DNA of 64,000 bases. Source: Labrys sp. WJW. Lineage in GTDB: Bacteria > Pseudomonadota > Alphaproteobacteria > Rhizobiales > Labraceae. Made by a program: the position numbers and the translations under genes. Below are positions 24,652 through 32,309 of this stretch, piece after piece. Numbering within the stretch: the first letter of the stretch is position 1; each line of letters begins with the position of its first letter. The stretch spans positions 62,001 to 126,000 of the forward strand of contig NZ_LYXZ01000040.1 of NCBI RefSeq assembly GCF_001676615.1, read 5' to 3'. The notes beneath the pieces are model-generated. The model did not search any database, was not told the origin of the DNA, and saw only the letters and a program-made list of their open reading frames with translations.

Positions 24652-25812
24652 TTGACCCCTCCCGGTAACGACCATGTCACCCTGCCGGACCCCCAGGCGA
24701 TGCGGCGCTATTTCGGCAAGTTCTCCCGCATCATCCGCCATCTGCGCGAGATCGCCGGCCAGACCGGCCAGGGAAACCAGGCGAGCCTGGCCGATGACGC
24801 CAAATATGGCGGTGGCGAGTTCGCCAGGATCCAGCTCGACCTGATCGAGAACTATCTCCAGCGCCTGGCCAAGACCTTCACTGCCCTCAGCCTCAAGCAC
24901 CTGATGTCGGGCCGCGTCTCCTCGCTGCCCCTGACCTTGGCGATCGACCGCTCGGAGAGCGGCTTTCCGGTGTTCCAGGAGATCATGACGATGGCGAACG
25001 ACCTGGCACAGGTCGACCGCCACCTCGCCAACCAGCCCGACCAGATCAGGCTGAAGGAGGCGATGATCGCGGCCATCCTCTCCGAACGGGCGAGGCCGAC
25101 CAACCTGCAATATGCGATGAGTCAGCGCATCTATTACGAGACGCTGAAGTCGCGTGGCCTGTTCTTCGCCCAGAACCACCCGCAATTCGTGCTGCTGTCC
25201 GACCCCAAGGCGCAGCGCCGGCGCTATCTCCTGCACTGGGCCGTCTATGACAGCGCCCTCAGCCTGCCGGTGATCTATCTCCTGGTGGTCGAGGATACCG
25301 GCCATGTCATCCTCAACGAGGACCAGATGCGCTGGCCGCAGGTGCAATCCCACCTGATGGCGCAGTCTCTCTCCAGCCTCAAGCTCCTCACCATCGCCCG
25401 CGGCTTCGACGTCGATTTCGACAATCTGCATCCCAAGCTGCTCCGCCGCATCCATGTCGGGCCGATGTATTCGCACGCCTTCACCGAGCAGACCGGGCCT
25501 CTGCGCGAGATCCTGGCCGAGGTCTCGCGCACCGAGGAGAGCGACTGGGCATTGGCCTGGACCGTCGAGACGCTGGTCTCGGCCCGCAGCGAAAGAGTGC
25601 CCGCGGGCCTGCTGTCCACGGTGGAGCGCGAGATCTTCGACCTCGACCAGTACCAGCCCGCCGCCGCCGAAGCCGGCGTGACCCGGCTCGAACGCTCGCT
25701 CGTCCTGCCGGTGCTGCCCTATCAGGTTCTCGTCGACCGCGATCCGCCCGGTTTCCGGGACGTGCGCAAATATGTGGTGGGCGAGGACGGGTCGCTGCTG
25801 ACGGGGCTGTGA
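24652..25812 (+). CDS. Protein of unassigned family, second gene of AAA+ cluster
   Basis: The 386-residue protein is soluble with no signal peptide or recognised catalytic motif. The N-terminal half is helical (FGKFSRIIRHLREIAGQ, RIQLDLIENYLQRLAKTF), and the middle has a hydrophobic beta stretch (LLHWAVYDSALSLPVIYLLV, near residues 200-225) that may be core rather than membrane. The likely start is TTG 24652, with AGAGG six bases upstream; the first in-frame ATG (near 24700) would lose 16 residues. It lies between two palindromic repeats and about 190 bases after the coiled-coil gene. Function unknown; membership in one operon with the AAA+ gene is inferred from order and strand. Confidence 0.8.
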   Translation: MTPPGNDHVTLPDPQAMRRYFGKFSRIIRHLREIAGQTGQGNQASLADDAKYGGGEFARIQLDLIENYLQRLAKTFTALSLKHLMSGRVSSLPLTLAIDRSESGFPVFQEIMTMANDLAQVDRHLANQPDQIRLKEAMIAAILSERARPTNLQYAMSQRIYYETLKSRGLFFAQNHPQFVLLSDPKAQRRRYLLHWAVYDSALSLPVIYLLVVEDTGHVILNEDQMRWPQVQSHLMAQSLSSLKLLTIARGFDVDFDNLHPKLLRRIHVGPMYSHAFTEQTGPLREILAEVSRTEESDWALAWTVETLVSARSERVPAGLLSTVEREIFDLDQYQPAAAEAGVTRLERSLVLPVLPYQVLVDRDPPGFRDVRKYVVGEDGSLLTGL

Positions 25813-25840
25813 TGGGAGTGCGCAGAATAAAGCGCGACCG

Positions 25841-25996
25841 GCCTTCTTCGCGAAGCGGGGAAGGTGGCCCGACGAAGTCGGGTCGGATGGGGTGTGGGCC
25901 GCTAGCTGCGCCCTGTCCGGCTCGAGTACCGTTAGTGGGCCGCAACCCATCCGCCGTTGCTTCGCAACGCCACCTTCCCCACTACGTGGAGAAGGC
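25841..25996. repeat. Diverged inverted pair of the structured repeat, no gene inside
   Basis: Left arm 25841-25898 and right arm 25943-25996 (inverted) each show a CCTTCT..GGGGAAGG stem, then GGTGG, then a variable hairpin with a GAA loop (CCCGAC-GAA-GTCGGG left; CGTTGC-GAA-GCAACG right), then CGGATGGG. The layout equals that of the repeats at 13.5 kb and 39.2-39.7 kb. The 44-base centre holds GTGGGCCGC at both ends and no gene. Confidence 0.85.
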
Positions 25997-26028
25997 ATTC
26001 CGCGCCCCATCCTGACCACGAGGACCCC

Positions 26029-27981
26029 ATGACCGCTTCCCTCAATCTGATGGAAATCCGCGAAGCCGCGATCCGCGCGCACTATCCCCAGGCCCTGGCC
26101 CTGATGGAGGGCTTCGAGCATGCGCCGCGCATTGCCAAGGTGAGGCCCGCCCAAACCGGCGCCGCGCCGGCTGAACGCTCGCCCGGTATTCCCACCGCCA
26201 CCGGCCGGCTGTTTCGCGCCACCACGCCGGGCCTGACCGCGCGCTCCAGCGCCGCGCAGGACGGCGTCCACCTGATCGCGCGCATCAGCCAGGCCGATCC
26301 CGGCGAAGCCCTGATGAGCCCGGCCCAGGCCAGCGTGCTGCAGGCGCTGCGCCGGTCCTTGGCCACCGCCATGGCCGTCGGCGAACTCTATGAGGAACGC
26401 ACCGCCCTCGGCCAGCTCAAGCGCGACAACCGCGAGGGCCGCCTCGACCCTGCCCGGCGTACCGAATTCGCCGAGCTCCTCGCCGCCGCCTCGCTGATCG
26501 GCCTACATGTCACCGCCAACATGCTCTCCTTCCTGCTCGCCGCCCAGGCGAGCGAGGGCCAGGCCGAGGTCGGCGAGCTGGAAGAGATCCTCACCGACAA
26601 TCCCGCCCTCGCCTTGCAGGGCGCCTTGTGGGAACTCGACGCCATCCTGAGCCGCATGGAGGGCAGCCTGAAGCTGGTGCCCACCCTCACGGCCTGGTGC
26701 GAGCGTCTGATGGAAGCAGTCGCCATGCGGGCCAGCACGGCGCCGCGGCTGGAAGCCTTCACCAGCGCCGCCTATCGCGTCGAGGCCGACGATTTCCAGA
26801 TCAACGGCTTCACCCCCGCCACCCACAAGCGCTCCACGGCGCTGAGCATGGCCTTCAAGAAGCCGACCGAGGTGGTGGGCAACCACATCGCCAAATACCA
26901 GTCGATGAAGCTGGCCAAGATGCTGATGGCCTATGATTTCGACAGGCGCCTCAACCCCTTCGCCGAACTCGGCGGCTTCATCTTCACCTTCATGGGCGAC
27001 GGCAAGCCCGGCACCGGCAAGACCACGCTGATCCAGATGATGGCCGGCCTGCTCAACGAGTATTGCAGCAATGCCGGCTACCCCTTCCGCTATGCCAACC
27101 TCTCCACCGAGAGCATCGACAGCTACCAGGGCAAGTCGGCCCAGAACGCCAAGGCCTTCATCCGCGAGATCATCGACCCCGCCGTGATCGGCTTCGGCAC
27201 CATCGACGACATCGACCAGCTCGCCGGCAAGCGCGGCGACCGGCAATCCTCCTCCGGCCAGCTCGAGATCACGGCCGTGCTGATGGAGAGCTTTGCCGGC
27301 GCCAACACCGTGGTACGCGGCAACTGCACCTTCGGCATGTTCTCCAACTTCCCGGAGAATGTCGACGATGCCCTGCGCCAGCGCGCCGGCGCCCGCTTCC
27401 TCGTGGACGGCCCGCAGAGCAAGGAGGACTATATCGACCTGCTCTCCCTGCTGCTCGGCAAGCGCCACCAGATCCCGCTCGGCGAGCACGACCTCTTCGC
27501 CGCCCAGGAGATCAAGAAGGCGGTGGCCGCCTCCTATGACGCGCATTCACGCCCGCAGGAAGAGGCCCTGAAGAAGGTGTTCGACACCGTGCAGGGCAAG
27601 ATCGGGGCGCTCGACACCATCGCCAGGCTCGGCGCCTATCTCAAGGCGATCCAGGAGGCCGACGAGCGCTTCACCGGCCGCGCCATCAAGAACATCACCG
27701 ATGCCATCAAGGTCAGGGCGATGGATTTCGAGCTGCCGGACGAATGGATGGAAAAGCCCGAGCTGTTCCTGACCAAGGACTATGCCACCAAGCTCGCAAT
27801 GATCGCCGAGCTTGCTAGGCCGATCACGGTCGAGATGGTGATCCAGGAGATCAACCGCTACGCCGACAGTGAATTCCGCTATGCCGACAAGTCGGACGAG
27901 GCCGCCATCGACAATGCGGTGCGCGAGATGGGCCGCATGGAGGAAGCCAAGAAACGCTATCTGGAGCAGCGCGGGGCATGA
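26029..27981 (+). CDS. AAA+ ATPase, core gene of five-gene cluster
   Basis: The 650-residue protein has a helical N-terminal half (1-315) of unknown type and a AAA+ domain with Walker A GDGKPGTGKTT (323-333), Walker B VIGFGTIDDID (386-396), a sensor-1 segment GNCTFGMFSN (431-440) and an arginine-finger-like ALRQRAGARF (448-457), then a helical lid to the end. All key residues are present, so it should hydrolyse ATP and form a ring. No protease domain is fused. ATG 26029 has GAGGA upstream, just past a palindromic repeat. The stop overlaps the next start by four bases. It could be an unfoldase or remodelling motor working on its neighbours; the exact family is not known to me. Confidence 0.88.
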   Translation: MTASLNLMEIREAAIRAHYPQALALMEGFEHAPRIAKVRPAQTGAAPAERSPGIPTATGRLFRATTPGLTARSSAAQDGVHLIARISQADPGEALMSPAQASVLQALRRSLATAMAVGELYEERTALGQLKRDNREGRLDPARRTEFAELLAAASLIGLHVTANMLSFLLAAQASEGQAEVGELEEILTDNPALALQGALWELDAILSRMEGSLKLVPTLTAWCERLMEAVAMRASTAPRLEAFTSAAYRVEADDFQINGFTPATHKRSTALSMAFKKPTEVVGNHIAKYQSMKLAKMLMAYDFDRRLNPFAELGGFIFTFMGDGKPGTGKTTLIQMMAGLLNEYCSNAGYPFRYANLSTESIDSYQGKSAQNAKAFIREIIDPAVIGFGTIDDIDQLAGKRGDRQSSSGQLEITAVLMESFAGANTVVRGNCTFGMFSNFPENVDDALRQRAGARFLVDGPQSKEDYIDLLSLLLGKRHQIPLGEHDLFAAQEIKKAVAASYDAHSRPQEEALKKVFDTVQGKIGALDTIARLGAYLKAIQEADERFTGRAIKNITDAIKVRAMDFELPDEWMEKPELFLTKDYATKLAMIAELARPITVEMVIQEINRYADSEFRYADKSDEAAIDNAVREMGRMEEAKKRYLEQRGA

Positions 27982-29312
27982 TGGAGCGCCTGATCGAAGC
28001 GGGGCTGATGTTCGGGAACCTCATCGAGGTCTCCTCCCCCACCATGGTGGCGCGCTACAACGCGGCGCTGGAGAAACTCATCGGCAAGCGCACCGCGCTC
28101 ACCGAGTTCCATATCGACCTTTCCGGCTTCTCGCCGGAGGTCGGCGACGAGCTCGACGACATCCGCTACCTCAATCCCGAGGGCTGCAACCGGATGTTCA
28201 TCCTGCTCAGCCTCGACCAGCTCAAGGCGCCGCTCCTCAACGCGCAGTTCTCGACCATGCGCTCGGTGCTGCGCAACTTCATGCAGGACAATGCCAGGGA
28301 GCTGATGGCGCTGAGCGTGCGCGAGGCCGTGATGGGCGAGCTCGTGCATTCGATGTGGCGCATCAAGAGCCCGGCCGACCTGTTGGAGCTGCGCTCCGTC
28401 ACCGTCGAGGCCAATACGCCGACGGACCGGCTCGGCGAGGCCGAGCAGTTGTCGCGTCTGGTCGAGGACTTCCGCGCCAAGGATGATCTGTGGCAGGACG
28501 ACGCCTATATCGACACCATGATCAGGCTTGCCGGCCGGGTGGGCGACATCGCCCGCAACCCGGTGCGTTTCCGCAAGACCGACTACAGCCAGGGCAATTT
28601 CTACACCAACTATTTCGACGGGCTCTATCTCTTCAGGGACATGTCGTACCCCGCCATGCTCTATCGCGGCGTGGCACCGGGCTTTCCCAAGATCGGCGCC
28701 GTGGAAACCAAGAATCTCGAAAGCGCCGTGGATGTCTGGCACTTCCTGCAGCTCAACGGCCTGATCACCTCGGTCTTCGAGGCTGCCGACCTCAATGCCA
28801 AGGCACTGCTGCGCCAGCGGCTCGACTTCATGCTGGCCAATGTCCTTGCTGGCAAGGCCGACGCGCCGGCGGAACTGGCCCGCCTCAACCGGCAAGACCT
28901 GCGCCGCTTCGCCATGCGCCACGCCGATGACCTGCCGCCGGAATTCGAGGTGGTCGAGGCTGCCTTGCGTGCCGCCGAGCAAGGACTCCAGCCCCGCCTG
29001 CCCGGCCCGACGGAGCCCGGCTGCTTCTATCTCTATCGGGCCGCCCAATTGCCGGACCGCGACCTCGTCAACCAGCTCCTGAGCGAGTTCACGCCTCTCG
29101 ACATCCGCCAGCTCTTCCTGTGCAACAAGCCCGCCTTCTACAAGGCCTATCAGGGCTGGACCGAGCGCAAGCAGGACTATGTGGTGGAGTTCCTGTCCCG
29201 GGATGAAGCGCTCAAGAACGACGATGCCTGGGAGGACCTGTTCGGCGACGGCACGCCGGAGGAAGAGCCCGAACCGCAGGCGGGACCCTGGGGAGCGATA
29301 CCGAGGGGGTGA
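27978..29312 (+). CDS. Protein of unassigned family coupled to the AAA+ ATPase gene
   Basis: The 444-residue soluble protein starts inside the stop of the AAA+ gene (ATGA), so the two are made together and probably interact. No signal peptide, membrane helix or catalytic motif is seen. Notable parts are TEFHIDLSGFSPEVGDELDD (residues ~42-61), a central aromatic-rich stretch (YSQGNFYTNYFDGLYLFRDM) and an acidic, proline-rich C-terminus (DGTPEEEPEPQAGP). The frame fits the whole interval without break. It is probably a dedicated partner of the ATPase; nothing in it shows what is processed. Confidence 0.85.
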   Translation: MMERLIEAGLMFGNLIEVSSPTMVARYNAALEKLIGKRTALTEFHIDLSGFSPEVGDELDDIRYLNPEGCNRMFILLSLDQLKAPLLNAQFSTMRSVLRNFMQDNARELMALSVREAVMGELVHSMWRIKSPADLLELRSVTVEANTPTDRLGEAEQLSRLVEDFRAKDDLWQDDAYIDTMIRLAGRVGDIARNPVRFRKTDYSQGNFYTNYFDGLYLFRDMSYPAMLYRGVAPGFPKIGAVETKNLESAVDVWHFLQLNGLITSVFEAADLNAKALLRQRLDFMLANVLAGKADAPAELARLNRQDLRRFAMRHADDLPPEFEVVEAALRAAEQGLQPRLPGPTEPGCFYLYRAAQLPDRDLVNQLLSEFTPLDIRQLFLCNKPAFYKAYQGWTERKQDYVVEFLSRDEALKNDDAWEDLFGDGTPEEEPEPQAGPWGAIPRG

Positions 29313-29315
29313 AGT

Positions 29316-29394
29316 GGAGCGCGGACATCTTGTCCGCCCTTTGGAAACACCCTACCTCTCACATGGTCAAGAGCGGACAAGATGTCCGCGCTCC
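29316..29394. repeat. Palindromic repeat, GGAGCGCGGACATCTTGTCC type
   Basis: Two perfect 22-base inverted arms (29316-29337 and 29373-29394) separated by 35 bases. It sits four bases after a stop codon inside the AAA+ cluster and ends ten bases before the DUF1523 start. A related copy lies at 36887-36982. Confidence 0.92.
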
Positions 29395-29404
29395 GGGAGT
29401 ATCC

Positions 29405-30091
29405 ATGCTGCGCCTGTTCAAATGGTTCCTGATCGTCCTGGTGCTGGTGGTCGGCTATTGCTGGCTCGACCAGGTGCTGCCGCGCTACGACGTGGTACGC
29501 ATCGTCGGCACCGACACCAAGCGCCTCGACAGCTCCGGCTTCTTCGACAGCGAAGCGCCCAATGTGCAGGCGACCAACACGCGCGACGTGCGCTTCATCA
29601 ACACCGTCTATCCCGGCGGCACCCTCAGGGTCTACCGCAACGAGGATACCGACTGGGGCTTTCCCTGGTACTACAAGTTCGACTCCGGCAACCTGATGGC
29701 GGCCGCCCAGTCCTTCCAGTCCAGTTCGGAAAGTCCGAAATGGGTGGTGATCAAGAGCTATGGCTGGCGGGTCACCTATCTGACCATGTTCCCCAACGCG
29801 CTCTCGATCCGGGCCGCGACCGGGCCGGACGAATATGTCATTCCGTGGATGCGGATCTTCGTGTTCGGCGGCCTGGCGATCGGACTGATCTGGCTCTATT
29901 TCCGGCTGCGGCGGTTCAAGCGCGAGCGAATCGACCCGATGCTCATGCGCATCGAGGATCACGTCAGTGCCGCCGCCGACGCTGTCGACGAAAGGGCGGT
30001 GGCCGTATCGAGCAGCGCCACCGGCTTCATGGCCCGGATCCGGCGCTGGCTCGACAGCTGGAAGCCGAAGAACCAGCGGCGCTACAAGTAG
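29405..30091 (+). CDS. DUF1523 family membrane-anchored protein
   Basis: The 228-residue protein has an N-terminal membrane anchor (residues 5-22), the family stretch LPRYDVVRIVGTDTKRLD, a ~120-residue likely periplasmic domain with PGGTLRVYRNEDTDWGFPW, a second membrane helix near 155-175 (FVFGGLAIGLIWLYF) and a basic cytoplasmic tail. DUF1523 proteins are conserved in alphaproteobacteria without a known role. ATG 29405 has GGGAG six bases upstream. It is last in the cluster begun by the coiled-coil gene and may provide its membrane link; the repeat between it and the preceding gene could separate expression. Confidence 0.85.
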   Translation: MLRLFKWFLIVLVLVVGYCWLDQVLPRYDVVRIVGTDTKRLDSSGFFDSEAPNVQATNTRDVRFINTVYPGGTLRVYRNEDTDWGFPWYYKFDSGNLMAAAQSFQSSSESPKWVVIKSYGWRVTYLTMFPNALSIRAATGPDEYVIPWMRIFVFGGLAIGLIWLYFRLRRFKRERIDPMLMRIEDHVSAAADAVDERAVAVSSSATGFMARIRRWLDSWKPKNQRRYK

Positions 30092-30095
30092 GATC

Positions 30096-30125
30096 AAGTC
30101 TCGAGGATAGCTGACCTCGAGACTT
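30096..30125. terminator. Hairpin between convergent genes
   Basis: Perfect 11-base arms AAGTCTCGAGG (30096-30106) and CCTCGAGACTT (30115-30125) with an eight-base loop, five bases after the DUF1523 stop and just before the stop of the convergent acetyltransferase. There is no strong U-tract, so a bidirectional terminator is likely but not certain. Confidence 0.65.
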
Positions 30126-30132
30126 CAGCCGC

Positions 30133-30720
30133 TCAGGCCGCCGCTCTGGCGATACCGTCGCCCACGATCGTCAGGGTCAGCGGTCCCGGCAGCATGTCGC
30201 CGATCGCCTCGAAGGCGGGATGCTCAAGCGTCACCGCCGGATCGAGTTCGATCACGCCCATGGTCTCGCCCTGCGCGAAGCTGAGCTTGGCGTTGAAGCG
30301 CCGGGCCAGCGCTTTCATGCTGGCGTTGTCGGCATGGGTGGAGACCTCGAGGCGGGTATAGCCGAGGCCGAGCGCGTGCAGCAGCAGGCGCGCGAACAGG
30401 CGCCCGCCAATGCCCTGATGTTGGCGGTGACGTTCGACGCTGAAGGCGATCTGGGCCGTCGGCTCCGCCAATTCGGGCAGTTCGTGCAATTCAGCCGCGC
30501 CGAGAACCTGGCCATCCTCGACATAGCCGATGACGGTTGCACCATCGCGGAAGCTACGCTCGGCATAGTCGGCGACGAAACTGGTGCTGATGCCGCCGTT
30601 GAAACGGTCATGCCGGCTTTCGCGGTCCAACCGCAGCAGGTGATCGCGAAACTTCGGCAAATCGGACGGTCTCAACTGCCGGATAATGCCCCTGGGGGCC
30701 ATGGTGGTGATCTGGTTCAT
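30133..30720 (-). CDS. GNAT-family N-acetyltransferase
   Basis: The 195-residue protein has the GNAT fold: IRQLRPSDLPKFRDHLLRLD at the N-terminus, TAQIAFSVERHRQHQGIGGRLFARLL (motif A, with Q-G-I-G-G for CoA pyrophosphate) near residues 88-113, and a LGYTRLEVSTHADNASMKALA motif B region. It is complete. It stands alone, convergent with the AAA+ cluster. The substrate cannot be told. Confidence 0.9.
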   Translation of the reverse strand: MNQITTMAPRGIIRQLRPSDLPKFRDHLLRLDRESRHDRFNGGISTSFVADYAERSFRDGATVIGYVEDGQVLGAAELHELPELAEPTAQIAFSVERHRQHQGIGGRLFARLLLHALGLGYTRLEVSTHADNASMKALARRFNAKLSFAQGETMGVIELDPAVTLEHPAFEAIGDMLPGPLTLTIVGDGIARAAA

Positions 30721-30909
30721 CTCGCAGTCCTCGTGGCTTACCCCCGAGTCGTCACCTCCCTATGCGCGAAATATTGTGCACTGCAGCATGAATTGCAAGA
30801 AATCTCTGCCGCACCGCACACAGGGCTGCCATGCAGGAAATGACACCTGCTGCCTGGCCCTCCGGCCATGCTGACCTGCCGCGCCCCCGGATGGGGTTGG
30901 GCGCGTCAC

Positions 30910-31686
30910 CTATATGCTTCCCGAAACCTGCCTGCGGATATCGTCGGCCAGCGGATGCAGCGCGTCGGCCGGCATCGATCCCACCAGGCTGTAACCCATG
31001 CCGCGGCTTGCCCAGGTCCAGCCGTCGACCTTGCCTTCGGAATGGGCAGCCATCGCCTTGTCCTGGTCGACGGCCATCGGCCTGGTCAGCATCACGAGGC
31101 GGCCACCGCGGTCGTCGTCATACATCAGCATGAGCGCCGGGCCATGGGGCGTGGATACCACCCGCCCTCCCATCAGCCGGTAGCCTGCCTTCGACAGGTC
31201 CGGCAAGACTGGCCTGCGCCCCATCCGTGCACTCGCCCAATCGATGAGTTCCATCGCCTTGTCGGCACGGATTTCGACGGGCCTGACGGTATCGGAGGCA
31301 TAGGCGCTGAAATTCGCCGATGCTTCACGGGCCAAGGCACCTACCCCTTCCGAGGGCGCGGACGTCATCTCGCGTAGAAGCCATCCCCCGGAACCGCCGG
31401 CAGCAAGAAGCAGGATGGCGGCTGCCGCGGCTCGCCATCCGGAGACGCGTGGCCGCCGCGGCGTGCCGATCATATGGGCCAGGTTGAGCCTGGTTGGAAT
31501 GGGCTCATCTGCGACTGCAGCGAAAGCAGACCGCAAACCGGAACGATGATCGGCATAGGATCCAAAACGGCTGGCGATCTCGGGATGCGCCTCGAGATAG
31601 GAGGCGATCTCCCCCCGGCGGGCCTCATCGAGAGCGCCGTCGACATAGGCATGGAGATCATCCTCGGAAATCGGCTTGTCGGTCAT
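30910..31686 (-). CDS. Anti-sigma factor, transmembrane
   Basis: The 258-residue protein has an N-terminal cytoplasmic anti-sigma domain (ISEDDLHAYVDGALDEARRGEIASYLEAHPE, residues 6-35; the zinc-binding His/Cys pattern is not complete), one membrane helix near residues 84-105 (AAAAAILLLAAGGSGGWLL) and a periplasmic domain. Its start overlaps the sigma gene stop by four bases, the usual sigma/anti-sigma coupling. It is the last gene of a minus-strand unit with the beta-propeller and DUF305 genes. Confidence 0.9.
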   Translation of the reverse strand: MTDKPISEDDLHAYVDGALDEARRGEIASYLEAHPEIASRFGSYADHRSGLRSAFAAVADEPIPTRLNLAHMIGTPRRPRVSGWRAAAAAILLLAAGGSGGWLLREMTSAPSEGVGALAREASANFSAYASDTVRPVEIRADKAMELIDWASARMGRRPVLPDLSKAGYRLMGGRVVSTPHGPALMLMYDDDRGGRLVMLTRPMAVDQDKAMAAHSEGKVDGWTWASRGMGYSLVGSMPADALHPLADDIRRQVSGSI

Positions 31687-32222
31687 TTCACGCTCCGCAG
31701 ATGGCCGCCGCGCCTGGGGGCAGATTGGTCAGAGTCTTCAAGCATTTGCCGCAGGCGTTCACGGGCGCGCGACAGCCTCGACATCACGGTTCCGATCGGG
31801 ATCGCCAATATCTCGGAAACCTGGGCATAGGAAAGATCCTCGACGCCGACCAGGAGGAGCAGGCTGCGCTGATCATCCGGAAGCTGCGCCAGCGCCGAGA
31901 CGAGATCGGCCTGCACCAGGGCGTCTTCCTGAGCCGGCCGGCGGGCGAGAACGCCTTCCTCGACATCCTCGAACGGCAGGTGATCGCCGCGCCGCGCCTT
32001 CTGACGGAGCCGGTTGACGGCGAGATTGTGCAGGATGGCAAAGACCCAGGTGCGCGGATCCTTGCCGCGCCGCTGCTGCCAATGCGCGATCACCCGCTCC
32101 AGGCAATCCTGAACCAGGTCGTCGGCAGCGGCGGTGTCCCTCAGCAAGGCACGGGCATACCGTCGCAAGGCGGGAATCATCGGCTCGACAAGCCTCTGCA
32201 GGTCACTCACGATCTGGGTCAC
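31683..32222 (-). CDS. ECF RNA polymerase sigma factor
   Basis: The 179-residue protein has region 2 (residues 15-80; AADDLVQDCLERVIAHWQQ and DPRTWVFAILHNLAVNRLRQ) and region 4 (about 110-165; LPDDQRSLLLLVGVEDLSYAQVSEILAIPIGTVMSRLSRARERLRQ). It starts with GTG at 32220-32222; an ATG four bases further upstream is out of frame. A 16-base direct repeat overlaps the start. It is coupled to the anti-sigma gene. A motif of ECF type lies upstream of the first gene of the unit (34304-34328), so the sigma may control its own operon. Confidence 0.92.
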   Translation of the reverse strand: MTQIVSDLQRLVEPMIPALRRYARALLRDTAAADDLVQDCLERVIAHWQQRRGKDPRTWVFAILHNLAVNRLRQKARRGDHLPFEDVEEGVLARRPAQEDALVQADLVSALAQLPDDQRSLLLLVGVEDLSYAQVSEILAIPIGTVMSRLSRARERLRQMLEDSDQSAPRRGGHLRSVK

Positions 32223-32248
32223 TCATGGCTTGGGGTCACTCATGGCTT
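32216..32248. repeat. Direct repeat at the ECF sigma gene start
   Basis: GGGTCACTCATGGCTT occurs at 32216-32231 and again at 32233-32248, one base apart. The first copy includes the GTG start codon (minus strand); a small duplication may have moved the start. Confidence 0.8.
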
Positions 32249-32309
32249 TGACACAGCTTCCGGCCGATGGCGCACTCGCCGGAATGGCCGAGACGAGCGC
32301 GCCCGCTAC

